A DNA stretch of 64,000 bases from an uncultured Clostridia bacterium (GTDB lineage Bacteria; Bacillota; Clostridia; Christensenellales; Pumilibacteraceae): positions 1 to 64,000 of the forward strand of contig CAMWMF010000009.1 of the NCBI GenBank assembly GCA_947175335.1, written 5' to 3'. The translations under genes and the position numbers were made by a program. The notes beneath the pieces were generated by a model. It was given only the letters and a program-made list of their open reading frames with translations, was not told where the DNA came from and made no database searches. Each line of letters begins with the position of its first letter. Position 1 is the first letter of the stretch. Positions 52,001 through 59,522 of the stretch are shown in pieces.

Positions 52001-53332
52001 ACCCAACCCACCGACGGCAAGTACGATATACTTAACGCCGCAGGCGACAAGCTTATTCTTGACGTAAATGCGTCAACGGCTAAGTACGTCAAAAAGGGTA
52101 AGGCAGGCGAAAACGACACCGAATATGAAGGCCATTACGTTTACTCCAACGGCAACATTATTCAGTTTGCCGATACTAAGGGTACGCTGTCGCTTACGCT
52201 TAGACTTATCTACACAGACGGCGCAATTTCCTCGTTTGAGACGGTAGGTTATGAAGTCGGCTATGCGGTATCTTACGACGACGCAAGGAACTATTTGTAT
52301 CTCTCCGGCAATACCGCAGGTACGGACAAAGTGTACAGCGGTACATACTACGTATACGACGCTGAGACGGGAAGCAACGTTCCGTACGAAGGCACGTACA
52401 GAGCAAATCAGTACGGCGTAGAAGGCTACGACTTTACCTATACGGTAGGCGGCGAGCAGGTAACGTTTACGTTCAATCTGTACCGTGAACAAAGAGGCTT
52501 TACGTTCTTCCGCACCTATCGTCCCACAGCACAATATACCGTTTACACGATGACGATGTCCAATCTCGGCAACCCCACGCCGGTTGCTCTGATAGGCGGC
52601 GGCGGATACAGCAATTATGTATTGCAGCTTTCCCAGACTAACAGTGCTACGGGTAATTTTGAAAAGTTCAACGACGAGAGCGACATTTACGTGTTCACGA
52701 TGTCGTCGAACGGTTCAAAGCTCTATTTCCAGCGTATTGAAGCCGGCGTTCTGTTCTATCTCGATGGCACGTATATCCCCGAGATTGACGGCGTGTTCGA
52801 GCTTCCCGATCCTATCGAGCTCACTGTCGCAGGCACGCCCGGCACTATGGAGACCCCCGCAGTTCCCGAACATACGGCGAGCATTTCCTCGGTGAGATTT
52901 ACCGGCTACGTTATTGCCGAAATGTACTATACCTACAACGGCGAGGAAAAAACCATTCAAGCTTTCTATGTACAAGTCGCGTCGAGCACCTACATGCTTC
53001 TCGACAATAAAGGCAACATGTTGGCTCGCGTTCGTTTGATGTACCGCACCAATCAGGACGGCACGCGAGAGTACTTCGCACAGACTTGCGACATGGATTA
53101 CTACGGCTTGTTCGTGAGCAACGAGAATACCGTCGTTAACCTCAACGGGTTCGATTCCGCGGTATATGTCGACAGCTACGGCAGAGTGCACTCAGGTTCG
53201 TATACTATGGACGACGGCGTTTTGTGCATAAGCTATATCGACAATTATACCGTTGTCAAAGTGTACTTGACTGTCGACACGGAAAAAGGAACGTTCACGC
53301 TCGTTCCCGCTCCGACGGCCGGCAACGACTGA
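49043..53332 (+). CDS. Giant lipoprotein with InlB-type and G-Y-G beta repeats (1,429 residues)
   Basis: Start at ATG 49043 behind AGAGGTG. Lipobox FAAC (Cys about 27). Residues about 35-340 hold four InlB-B-like units (VFEGWSRTENG; FVGWYLNGN; YRFVGWATTADGD ... TIFYAKW). The remaining 1,080 residues are built of repeats of about 90-120 residues in which a segment like LDGYGxAxYxDNxGxxxxGxY recurs (LLLDGYGAARMAVYDNSG; IELSGYGMLDGSATY; YTLDGYGTAVSQDDD; NLNGFDSAVYVDSYG), each followed by short beta strands ending GKYxYxxGxxxI. I do not know a named domain for this unit. No wall anchor at the end. Likely a surface adhesion or binding protein; it follows the MoxR operon but has its own promoter. 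Confidence 0.8.
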   Translation: MKKLHRVVLAALFAVMLALGAFGFAACSNANDNASKSEYTMTFMIGTMMYDSVTTTEGSSYKMKEEAPYRVNNVFEGWSRTENGPVEDLPATMPSENRTYYAVFSAQFALRLNAGAGAIPEDQKTMSVKVGDDLYTKLSDITPTISDGDATFVGWYLNGNVKIEQGADVKMPGNNVEVVAKYEVSYTVNVYKELDLNSNDYPSTPVTITGKGTVGEKLSGLPAYTGFHYDTDHDNTALTETLGKNSAQNVLSVYYEYIPYDADFSVNLPAGVAFEGDAQTMACGYQLPNEAPACKYTADGYRFVGWATTADGDVAYYPGDEFSIERSTIFYAKWVKGLVDLTGRSSDRVYIMGKVEDPTVTVAYLERVGLKDILGTYDKATHVFEFKSVLNKDSDDVLLRGIADTTRSMYTYLNTDNATVYTLLDAEGDNVPTITLNDNGNAQYVNAAGDTQTGKYVGDTDGSLLFVVDGDTKFAFRLVMSDTGIASYEVRGEEYGLWYTMSQAGVVRTSQQLLLDGYGAARMAVYDNSGSSAGYKYFGGRYILNTGEGAYDGDDGVEIVVQIFNSSLNYRFYTYLLSQATVQTTSGVQKVNVFTERFKATLYGAPADGETLDTETADKIELSGYGMLDGSATYTKGSTTVTGKYVYDSTYGTITIIPATGDNLVFEIQGTYGEGDNAVPVFELQGAECGTYGVSNLLSNAYYTMAVYNNNTAALYFRLSIPDQFYGTVSNEYVMVLAGEYELIKAGSNGDVTGNLYEFTAQINEYTLRWISVFANSGVNLSPCLKFKFQFVYNNGKITSISVTQASDALEGATFTYDGVKYTLDGYGTAVSQDDDNVKKTYKYSNGMLTVNTPTAEDAKATTVFYDYDGDSDFAYMTDNIVVANSEHLLAVRFMSDGTAVLLLYVQQDGMLIAAYPVSFGIVVWNDDDKTAGSFVRDEQVVFSYVYSSLAVTYEEFDFSIVTTTNTNDKGETVTTKLLYIDYAGTTQPTDGKYDILNAAGDKLILDVNASTAKYVKKGKAGENDTEYEGHYVYSNGNIIQFADTKGTLSLTLRLIYTDGAISSFETVGYEVGYAVSYDDARNYLYLSGNTAGTDKVYSGTYYVYDAETGSNVPYEGTYRANQYGVEGYDFTYTVGGEQVTFTFNLYREQRGFTFFRTYRPTAQYTVYTMTMSNLGNPTPVALIGGGGYSNYVLQLSQTNSATGNFEKFNDESDIYVFTMSSNGSKLYFQRIEAGVLFYLDGTYIPEIDGVFELPDPIELTVAGTPGTMETPAVPEHTASISSVRFTGYVIAEMYYTYNGEEKTIQAFYVQVASSTYMLLDNKGNMLARVRLMYRTNQDGTREYFAQTCDMDYYGLFVSNENTVVNLNGFDSAVYVDSYGRVHSGSYTMDDGVLCISYIDNYTVVKVYLTVDTEKGTFTLVPAPTAGND

Positions 53333-53356
53333 TATTCGGTTTAAATGCAAAATATG

Positions 53357-53400
53357 AAATGCACCCCAAAAGTAAGACAAACTTTTGGAGGTGCATTTTT
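53357..53400 (+). terminator. Terminator of the third giant lipoprotein gene
   Basis: AAATGCACCCCAAAAGT / ACTTTTGGAGGTGCATTT, about 16 pairs with one mismatch, followed by TTTTT. Confidence 0.85.
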
Positions 53401-53451
53401 CATGGTAAAGAAAAATCGGAGGCTTACTTTAAGCAGTTTGTCAAGTATTAC

Positions 53452-53588
53452 TTGCATATATCGACGCCCTATGATATAATTAAACGAATCACAATTATGG
53501 AAAGAAATATCGGTATCGTTTAAGAGATAAGAAATCGAAAAATCAATCTGTGATTGTGATATAATAAAACGAATCACAATTATGGAAA
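53452..53588 (+). promoter_or_regulatory. Tandem promoter repeats upstream of the XRE regulator
   Basis: Two 32-base copies, 53472-53503 and 53557-53588, differ at one base. Each contains an extended -10 TGATATAAT followed by ACGAATCACAATTATGGAAA. The first also has TTGCAT 17 bases upstream of its -10. Each copy contains an ATG opening a very short frame (8 and 5 codons), which ends before the regulator's start. Confidence 0.65.
53553..53580. promoter_or_regulatory. Probable operator: ATTGTGAT-N12-ATCACAAT
   Basis: The inverted repeat brackets the -10 box of the second promoter copy. Half-site ATCACAAT also occurs in the first copy at 53488-53495. The position suggests repression by the adjacent XRE protein; this is inference. 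Confidence 0.5.
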
Positions 53589-53617
53589 AAATGGTTTAAT
53601 ATATAAGGGGTGTCGAA

Positions 53618-53944
53618 TTGAAACCGATACGCAGACAATTTATAGACCGTAAAAAGACGGGGCGCAAGCTGCAAATGCTCCGCGAGGATAACATCGAACT
53701 TAGGCGGCAGGTTTGCGGTGCGCTCAAACATGACGATTACAATTGCATGGGCGATTGCGCTGCCTGCGAATTCGAAATGGATAACCACATCAGCCGTAAA
53801 GAGTTGGCCGAGGTTTTCGGCGTTTCGGAAAGCGTAATATTCAACTGGGAAAACGGCAGGACTGTTGTCGATTACGAAAACCTGCTTTTTTACTGTCAGC
53901 TGGCGCAAGTAACTTTAAACGATATAGTAGTTTTTACCGATTAA
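53618..53944 (+). CDS. XRE-family regulator with CX3CX2C cluster
   Basis: A 108-residue regulator started from TTG 53618: AAGGGGTG lies 6 bases upstream, and the only in-frame ATG before it (53582) is cut by a stop. A basic N-terminal helix (residues 1-40) precedes NCMGDCAACEFEMDNH, a CX3CX2C arrangement at about 45-52 that could bind metal or sense redox state. The HTH follows: ISRKELAEVFGVSESVIFNWENGRTVVDYENLLFYCQLAQ (about 60-99), with a typical helix 2-turn-helix 3. It probably controls its own tandem promoter and perhaps the SGNH hydrolase gene 5 bases downstream. Confidence 0.75.
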   Translation: MKPIRRQFIDRKKTGRKLQMLREDNIELRRQVCGALKHDDYNCMGDCAACEFEMDNHISRKELAEVFGVSESVIFNWENGRTVVDYENLLFYCQLAQVTLNDIVVFTD

Positions 53945-53949
53945 ATAAA

Positions 53950-54618
53950 ATGAAAAAATATAATGTTTCGATTATAGGAGATTCCATTTCCACATATTTC
54001 GGGTTTACCGATTTCGGCTATCCCGTTTTTTATACTGCCGAGCTAGCGAAAGAAAACGGGCTCGAAAGCGTAGACGATATGTGGTGGAAGCGCGTTATGG
54101 ATTGCATAGGCGGGCAGCTGTGCGTTAACAACTCGTACTCGGGCAGCCTTGTGACGGGCACGGGCGAGTCGGCAGCCTGCTCTAAAGAACGCTGCGCAAG
54201 GCTGGCCAACGAAAGCGCTCCCGACATAGTGCTTATTTATATCGGAACCAACGACAGGGGCTGGGCGGTGCCTGTCGGCGACGAAGACGACTGCGGAACA
54301 AACACTTTTTACGGCGCGTACCGCACCATGCTCAGGCAAGTCAAGGACAATTATCCTCAAGCGAGAATAGTTTGCGGAACGTTGCTTATGGCATACCGCG
54401 AGGGCTCGGGCGAGAGCAAGCACCGAGACAAGCTGCCGTTTTTTGTTCGGGATATCAACGACGCGATAAAGCTTGCGGCCGAAAAGGAGTGCTGCTCTGT
54501 CGCGGACATAGCGGCATATAACGAGCAGTATGAGTCGCTTGATTACTGCCACCCGACCAAGGAAGGGCACAAGACCATAGCCGAGCTGTGGTTAAAAGCG
54601 ATGAGCTTCGCAAAATAG
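53950..54618 (+). CDS. SGNH/GDSL-family hydrolase
   Basis: A 222-residue cytoplasmic esterase-like hydrolase. Block I VSIIGDSISTYFG carries the nucleophile Ser (about 12), block III IYIGTNDRGW carries the Asn (about 99), and block V YCHPTKEGHKTIAELW carries the Asp/His region (the His before Pro at about 203). The oxyanion Gly is in SGSLVTGTG. Substrates in the family range from acylated sugars to peptides and lipids; none can be picked here. It starts 5 bases after the regulator's stop without a clear SD, so coupling to the XRE gene is likely. A strong terminator follows. Confidence 0.82.
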   Translation: MKKYNVSIIGDSISTYFGFTDFGYPVFYTAELAKENGLESVDDMWWKRVMDCIGGQLCVNNSYSGSLVTGTGESAACSKERCARLANESAPDIVLIYIGTNDRGWAVPVGDEDDCGTNTFYGAYRTMLRQVKDNYPQARIVCGTLLMAYREGSGESKHRDKLPFFVRDINDAIKLAAEKECCSVADIAAYNEQYESLDYCHPTKEGHKTIAELWLKAMSFAK

Positions 54619-54632
54619 AATAACAAGGTTAC

Positions 54633-54674
54633 ACCGACGTCGCAGGACATTCGCCCGAGACGTCGGTTTTTTTT
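54633..54674 (+). terminator. Terminator after the SGNH hydrolase
   Basis: ACCGACGTC / GACGTCGGT, 9 perfect pairs, followed by eight T. Confidence 0.9.
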
Positions 54675-54731
54675 GTGCCGAAACGCGCGTAAAACGTCGA
54701 ATTTTGTAAAAATTGCGAGTTTGTTTTTTTG

Positions 54732-54797
54732 TATACCGATTAACGGTATAAATCGAAGCGGATTGAAATTGCAACGCAAAAACGCTTGATTTATAAT
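54732..54797 (+). promoter_or_regulatory. Promoter and palindrome before the VirD4-like cassette
   Basis: TTGCAA at 54769-54774, 17-base spacer, TATAAT at 54792-54797. A palindrome TATACCG ATTAA CGGTATA at 54732-54750 ends 18 bases before the -35 box and may be a regulator site. Confidence 0.6.
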
Positions 54798-54867
54798 ATA
54801 TTCGAAGGATAAGGACAGGGATAGTCCGTATTCAGGGAAGTCGATTACGCTTTGCAAGGAGGGCATT

Positions 54868-56478
54868 ATGTTTGACTACAACACCGAGCTGGCAATTAAA
54901 GAGCTGTTTTTGCTTCAATACATTCTCGGCGACGCGATAGATACGCATGACGCTTTCGATTTGTTTTGCGAAATTTATTGCGTAGACGAAAGCGAGCAAA
55001 GCGAGATTGTTACGTTGCTCGACAGCCGTGAGCTTAATAACATTCATACGCTTAGCGACTATTATCGGGAGGCGCGGCTGCGTCAATATTTCCGAAACTT
55101 TCGCGGCGGCTACGTCGTCGAGGACGAACGGATAGAGGAGCTGGTCGCAATCAAAGGCGCCGTGTTTGAAAAGGCGCAGGCCGACAAGCTGGTATGTGCC
55201 TACGAAAAATCGTGCGGCAGGGCTTACGACGAGCTTGTCAGGCTTGCCGCCGAGGGCAATGTTTCCGCCAAGCGTGTTCTAGGAATACTGCAAATGGAGG
55301 GAATGTACATAACGCAGGACAACCATGCGGGGCGCGACAACCTGCGCGACGCGGCGGACTGGCTGGACACCCAATCGCTGGCGACGGCTATCTATTACGA
55401 CGAGAACAATCGCCATGAATACTTGGACAAGCTGTACACCGTCACGCAAAAAACCGACTATGCGGCGGTCGTCGAGCAGCTGCAAATACAATACGGTATC
55501 GAAAACTGCAAGGCGTCCGAGTCGGCAAAAATATTGGAAAAGGCGTTTATTATAGGCACTGCCAAGCGCGAAATATGTTCGGCGCAGCATTTGCGCGTTT
55601 TAAGGAGCAATGTGTTGTCGGAAAAGGATAAACGCGCAGTTTTGCTCAGCGGCAACAAGGAGCTTATTCCCGCGGCATGCGCGCTGCCGTTGCAGCTCGA
55701 TCACAAAAAGATTCCGATCAAGGCGGGCGTGGCGGCACCGCTCGATCGCGCGGAGGAGAGCGCGACTGTAATTTCTATGCTTGACAACAACGATTTGCGC
55801 GACCGCGGGTTTTTCCGCTGTCCGTGCATTTGCTCAAATTCGGAATATATTCGCAATGCGTACGCCGATTACATAGCGGATATTTTTGCGGACAGCAACG
55901 TTGTGCAAATAGAAGTTTCGTCGCTGTTGCCCATTGACTTGGACGCTACCGAGAATAACGTGTTTGTGCGTAGCTGTCAGGAAAAGCAGGGCAACGTATA
56001 TATAATAAAGCTGAGCGGCAAGATTGACGAGCGCATTGTCGGCCTTGTAAAGTCGTTTGCACCGAGCAGCGGTAGAAAGACGTTTGCCGTATCCCGATTG
56101 GGCATAAGCGTCGACTTGACCGCCGTGCTGCCGGTATTTGTTTGCGACGGCAAAAACGCACAATTACTTGAAGACAGCGTTGGCATTGTCAAAGCCGCGG
56201 ACGTTACCGATTGCGAAAAGCAGTCCGTATTGGACGATATTCTCGGCAAAAAACAACAAGCGTTTTCGACGGGTGTAATCACTGTGGACGACGCCGCAAA
56301 AAGTATTTTACTCGACTTGCCTATATGCAAAATGGACGGCGTGCTTGACAGTGCCGTTTTGTCGCGGCGCACGGACGGCGAGCCGATATGCTTGACGGCC
56401 GATATCGTCAAGAAATTTATAGGCGATAAAAAGACGGGCGAAACATTCGGTTTTGGAGGTACTCATGCAAAAAAATAG
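54868..56478 (+). CDS. Unrecognised 536-residue protein coupled to the VirD4-like ATPase; possible degenerate AAA+
   Basis: Cytoplasmic, no membrane segment. Residues about 1-110 are helical and acidic. About 115-160 contain a Sel1/TPR-like helical pair (AYDELVRLAAEGNVSAKRVLGILQMEG). From about 310 to 460 the strand/helix order resembles an AAA+ ATPase: CPCICSNSEYIRNAYADYIADIF in the P-loop position, GNVYIIKLSGKIDERI in the Walker B position, LPVFVCDGKNAQLLEDS in the sensor position, and a lid-like helical end. All nucleotide-binding residues are missing, so if the likeness is real it is a pseudo-ATPase. This is fold guessing, not a match. GGAGGG precedes the ATG. The stop lies 14 bases inside the next gene. 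Confidence 0.6.
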   Translation: MFDYNTELAIKELFLLQYILGDAIDTHDAFDLFCEIYCVDESEQSEIVTLLDSRELNNIHTLSDYYREARLRQYFRNFRGGYVVEDERIEELVAIKGAVFEKAQADKLVCAYEKSCGRAYDELVRLAAEGNVSAKRVLGILQMEGMYITQDNHAGRDNLRDAADWLDTQSLATAIYYDENNRHEYLDKLYTVTQKTDYAAVVEQLQIQYGIENCKASESAKILEKAFIIGTAKREICSAQHLRVLRSNVLSEKDKRAVLLSGNKELIPAACALPLQLDHKKIPIKAGVAAPLDRAEESATVISMLDNNDLRDRGFFRCPCICSNSEYIRNAYADYIADIFADSNVVQIEVSSLLPIDLDATENNVFVRSCQEKQGNVYIIKLSGKIDERIVGLVKSFAPSSGRKTFAVSRLGISVDLTAVLPVFVCDGKNAQLLEDSVGIVKAADVTDCEKQSVLDDILGKKQQAFSTGVITVDDAAKSILLDLPICKMDGVLDSAVLSRRTDGEPICLTADIVKKFIGDKKTGETFGFGGTHAKK

Positions 56479-58177
56479 AGACATATTATACGGATACGAG
56501 AACATGCCGCTCATCCGCTACGACAGCGCGGAGGCGAACGTTTTGCCCAATAATATAGCGTATGCGGATTTGGCAAATAACGACGTGGTGGGCGTGTTAA
56601 AGGGTAACCGCTACGTCGACGGCAAGCTGATGCAGCTATATTCCACACAGGAAAACCATGTCGGAGTAATTGCGGCGACAAGGCTGGGTAAGACGTCGTC
56701 CTACGTTATTCCGACGGTGCTGTCTTTTGCTATGCAAAAAACAAAGCGCAGTATGATAATTTCCGATTGCAAGGGCGAGATATACCGCCACACGGCCGCA
56801 ACGCTAAGGCAGGCTGGATATACTGTTAAGCTGATTAACTTCCGCGACTATCAGCACAGCGAGTGCTGGAACCCGCTCATTCCCATATACCGAAAGTATC
56901 AAAAGGCGATGTCGATAGCCGATACCGTCAAAACAATCGCCATAGGCAACGGGCGGTTCGGCTACGAATTTCAGGGCGTTGTTTACAAGAGTCAGCCTGC
57001 ATTGGACAAGGTGTTGAAACGCGTTCAAAAAATGATGGTCGACGACGTGTACAACGATATCGATCAAATCGGCACTACTTTTATAACCACGCAAAAAACG
57101 GACGACCCGTACTGGGAGGACAGTGCGCGCGAGCTGTTAAAGGCGTACCTGATTGCCATGCTCGAAGACTCGCGCAAAAGCAGCAATCCCATTACGGAAG
57201 ACACGTATTCTTTTTCCACTATCATGGAGCTGTCTTCCGATTTGTCCGCGGGCGAGGATAAGTGTTTTAAGGACGGCGGGTATTTTTCCAAACGTCCGCA
57301 TTCCTCCAAGGCGTACAAAATAGTAAATGGGCTTTTGTTCAACAATGCCGGCACGACGGCGGGCTGTATCATTTCGATATTCTATTCTAAAATGGCGGCA
57401 TTCAAGGACGTTGCGCCGCGGGTGATTACCAGCGCGAATTCCTTTGAGGTATCGGAGTTGGTGGAAGGTCCGACCGCCGTGTTTATAGACTACCGCGACG
57501 AGATGAATACTCATTACCAGCTTATAAGCATGTTCGTTCAGGAAGCGTACAGATTTTTGATAGGCTACGCAAACGATAAGCCGACGGGCAAGCTTGACGT
57601 GCCGTTGTACTTTATTTTGGACGAATTCGGCAACTTCCCCAAAATGGGCAATTTCGAAACTGTTATTTCCGCCAGCGGCGGCAGAAACATATTCTTTATT
57701 ATAGTGGTGCAGTCGTATGCGCAGCTGGACAACGTGTACGGCAAGGCCGTTGCCGCAATCATACGCGACAACTTGAATATGCACATTTTTTTCGGCAGCA
57801 ACAACACCGAAACGCTGGACAGCTTTTCCCGCGAGTGCGGAAAGATGACAAGGGTTTCGCCGCTGTCCGCGTTGAACGGAGAAAAGGAGAGCATAAGCAG
57901 TTATCAGCTTGAAACGATTCCCAATGTGCCGGTGAGCATGCTGTCGCACTTCGAGCCGGGCGAGTGCATAATAACGGAGGCTAACTCCGGCTATGTGCTG
58001 TTTTCGCGGCTGGAACGGTACTTCCTTTGCGCCGAATACAAGGATTTGCCCCAAGACGATTGCAAACAGTATAAATGCCCCATCAATCCGTTTGACGAAA
58101 AGTACACCTATACTCCCAAGTCGTCGGGTTCTAGCGGCAGGATAGGACTATTTGACGACTTCAACTTCGATTTTTAA
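56465..58177 (+). CDS. VirD4/TraG-type coupling ATPase, orphan
   Basis: A 570-residue P-loop ATPase of the type IV coupling protein family. Start at ATG 56465 with GGAGGT 4 bases upstream. Walker A is GVIAATRLGKTSSYVIP (about 67-83) and Walker B is YFILDEFGNFPKMG (about 381-394), followed by the family block GGRNIFFIIVVQSYAQLDNVYG (about 402-423) and a late IIRDNLNMHIFFGSNNTETLDSF. The all-alpha domain typical of VirD4 appears between the two motifs. The usual two N-terminal membrane helices are absent. In conjugation these hexamers feed DNA-protein substrates to a channel, but there is no relaxase, VirB4 or other transfer gene nearby. Confidence 0.85.
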   Translation: MQKNRDILYGYENMPLIRYDSAEANVLPNNIAYADLANNDVVGVLKGNRYVDGKLMQLYSTQENHVGVIAATRLGKTSSYVIPTVLSFAMQKTKRSMIISDCKGEIYRHTAATLRQAGYTVKLINFRDYQHSECWNPLIPIYRKYQKAMSIADTVKTIAIGNGRFGYEFQGVVYKSQPALDKVLKRVQKMMVDDVYNDIDQIGTTFITTQKTDDPYWEDSARELLKAYLIAMLEDSRKSSNPITEDTYSFSTIMELSSDLSAGEDKCFKDGGYFSKRPHSSKAYKIVNGLLFNNAGTTAGCIISIFYSKMAAFKDVAPRVITSANSFEVSELVEGPTAVFIDYRDEMNTHYQLISMFVQEAYRFLIGYANDKPTGKLDVPLYFILDEFGNFPKMGNFETVISASGGRNIFFIIVVQSYAQLDNVYGKAVAAIIRDNLNMHIFFGSNNTETLDSFSRECGKMTRVSPLSALNGEKESISSYQLETIPNVPVSMLSHFEPGECIITEANSGYVLFSRLERYFLCAEYKDLPQDDCKQYKCPINPFDEKYTYTPKSSGSSGRIGLFDDFNFDF

Positions 58178-58280
58178 GCGATGCACATATAGCGAGTAGT
58201 GTAAGCTTATAATCACAAACTCCGCGCAACGAGTAATTGTATGCGCGGCAACGGTAACGGTAGTAATAAGGAAGTGTGAC

Positions 58281-58727
58281 ATGAATGTCGATATTGCCGA
58301 AATCAAGCATTACATATTGTCTTTCGAAACGGTCAGCTTTCATATGGTGCAAGAAGCATTTTCGCTGTCGTACGGTCAGGTCAGGGATATCTTTGTCGCG
58401 TTTGAGCAGCAAGGTATAATTGAGTTCGATTCGGGGTTTTCCTACAAAGTACACAAACCCCGCGTCTTGGCATGGCCGCCCGCCCGCAGGCTTGACGACG
58501 TCGACGTAACCGACGTGCTTTTGCTTAGGGCGATATGGAATTGCATTTTAACGGACAATGTTTCCGCGTCGGGCGTTCAGCGCAGTCTATCAATAAGCTA
58601 CGATTCGGCGTACGGGCTGATCGAAAAAATGGACAAGCTCGGCCTTATAGACTACGGTGCGCGCAAGGTGTTGATAACCGCCGATGAATATATAGAAAAG
58701 TTCGGTGCCGCCTTGGGATTGACGTAG
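58281..58727 (+). CDS. Double winged-helix protein, FtsK-gamma-like
   Basis: A 148-residue protein made of two similar helix-turn-helix units. Unit 1 (about 1-55): ILSFETVSFHMVQEAFSLSYGQVRDIFVAFEQQGIIEF. Unit 2 (about 80-135): ILTDNVSASGVQRSLSISYDSAYGLIEKMDKLGLIDYG. Unit 2 closely follows the pattern of the FtsK gamma DNA-reading domain (S-xxLQRxxxIxYxxAxxLIxxLExxGIV). In FtsK this domain recognises KOPS sites and gives direction to DNA pumping. Here it stands free, 103 bases after the VirD4-like ATPase, in the same orientation. AAGGAAG precedes the ATG. A DNA-targeting subunit for that ATPase is a reasonable but untested idea. Confidence 0.7.
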   Translation: MNVDIAEIKHYILSFETVSFHMVQEAFSLSYGQVRDIFVAFEQQGIIEFDSGFSYKVHKPRVLAWPPARRLDDVDVTDVLLLRAIWNCILTDNVSASGVQRSLSISYDSAYGLIEKMDKLGLIDYGARKVLITADEYIEKFGAALGLT

Positions 58728-58811
58728 AATATGCATACGCAGTGAATATTTTGTACGGACTGTGTGCCTATTTGTAAGAGAGCGGAGCGCATGTGTTTTT
58801 TTCAAAACCGC

Positions 58812-58840
58812 TTGCAATAATGGTCGCTTTACTGTATAAT
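58812..58840 (+). promoter_or_regulatory. Promoter of the HAD/sirtuin operon; probable leaderless start
   Basis: TTGCAA at 58812-58817, 17-base spacer, TATAAT at 58835-58840. The ATG at 58847 is 6 bases after the -10 box and has no SD. Confidence 0.65.
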
Positions 58841-58846
58841 TATTAT

Positions 58847-59515
58847 ATGAAAAACTTTGTATTCGATTTTTATAACACGCTCGCCGACACTCATACCGAC
58901 GAGCACAGTGCTGAAAGCTGGCAGGGCGTTGTGCAGTTCTTGGCCGAGCGCGAAATAGAATCCGATCCGCAAAAGCTGATAACGCTGTACGACGAGTGCT
59001 GGGCAAGCTATTCGGCGGACCTTAAAGAAACGTCCAAGTACGCCTATCCCGAGGGCAATATCACCGAGGTGTACAAGCGCATGGCGATAACGCTGGGCGG
59101 AGCGCTATCCGACAAGGAAGCGGCCATGTGCGCACAAATCGCGCGCAAGGATTCTATTCGCAAGCTTCGTCTTTTCGACGGCACGGTGGAGCTACTCAAA
59201 ACGCTTAAACGCACGGCTAAGCTGTACATTTTGAGCAACGCGCAAAGCGTGTTCACCGTGGACGAAATAAATTCGCTCGGCATTGCGGATTTGTTCGACG
59301 GCATCTTGCTCAGTTCGGACTACGGCTGCCGCAAGCCCGACAAGGCCTTTTTCGATTGCTTGTTCAAAAAGTACGGGCTTAAACGGCTGGATACCGTAAT
59401 GATAGGCGACGATATGGAAAGCGACGGCAAGGGCGCAGTCGCATACGGTTTGAGATACGTGTACGCCGGCGGCGGCGCGGCCGCGCACCGCGTAGAGATT
59501 ATCACGCTGGCGTAG
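58847..59515 (+). CDS. HAD-superfamily hydrolase, subfamily IA
   Basis: A 222-residue phosphatase-like protein. Motif I is FDFYNTLADT (Asp about 5, with Tyr where the second catalytic Asp of DxD usually sits), motif II is LYILSNAQ (Ser about 127), the Lys lies in SSDYGCRKPDKAFFDCL and motif IV is VMIGDDMESDGKGAVAYGL. The second Asp of DxDGT is replaced by Tyr (DFYNT), as in some HAD dehalogenase-like and pyrimidine nucleotidase-like members, so acid catalysis may be altered. Start set at ATG 58847 at the predicted transcription start. Followed 7 bases later by another HAD gene. Confidence 0.78.
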   Translation: MKNFVFDFYNTLADTHTDEHSAESWQGVVQFLAEREIESDPQKLITLYDECWASYSADLKETSKYAYPEGNITEVYKRMAITLGGALSDKEAAMCAQIARKDSIRKLRLFDGTVELLKTLKRTAKLYILSNAQSVFTVDEINSLGIADLFDGILLSSDYGCRKPDKAFFDCLFKKYGLKRLDTVMIGDDMESDGKGAVAYGLRYVYAGGGAAAHRVEIITLA

Positions 59516-59522
59516 AATAGAT

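Noticed and set aside
54868-58177. An integrative conjugative element
   Set aside because: Only the coupling-type ATPase is present. There is no relaxase, VirB4, channel, integrase or excision gene in the flanks.
58793-58846. Longer N-terminus for the HAD gene at 58847
   Set aside because: The extra 18 codons would overlap the promoter, have no SD and do not align with the HAD start FDFYNT.
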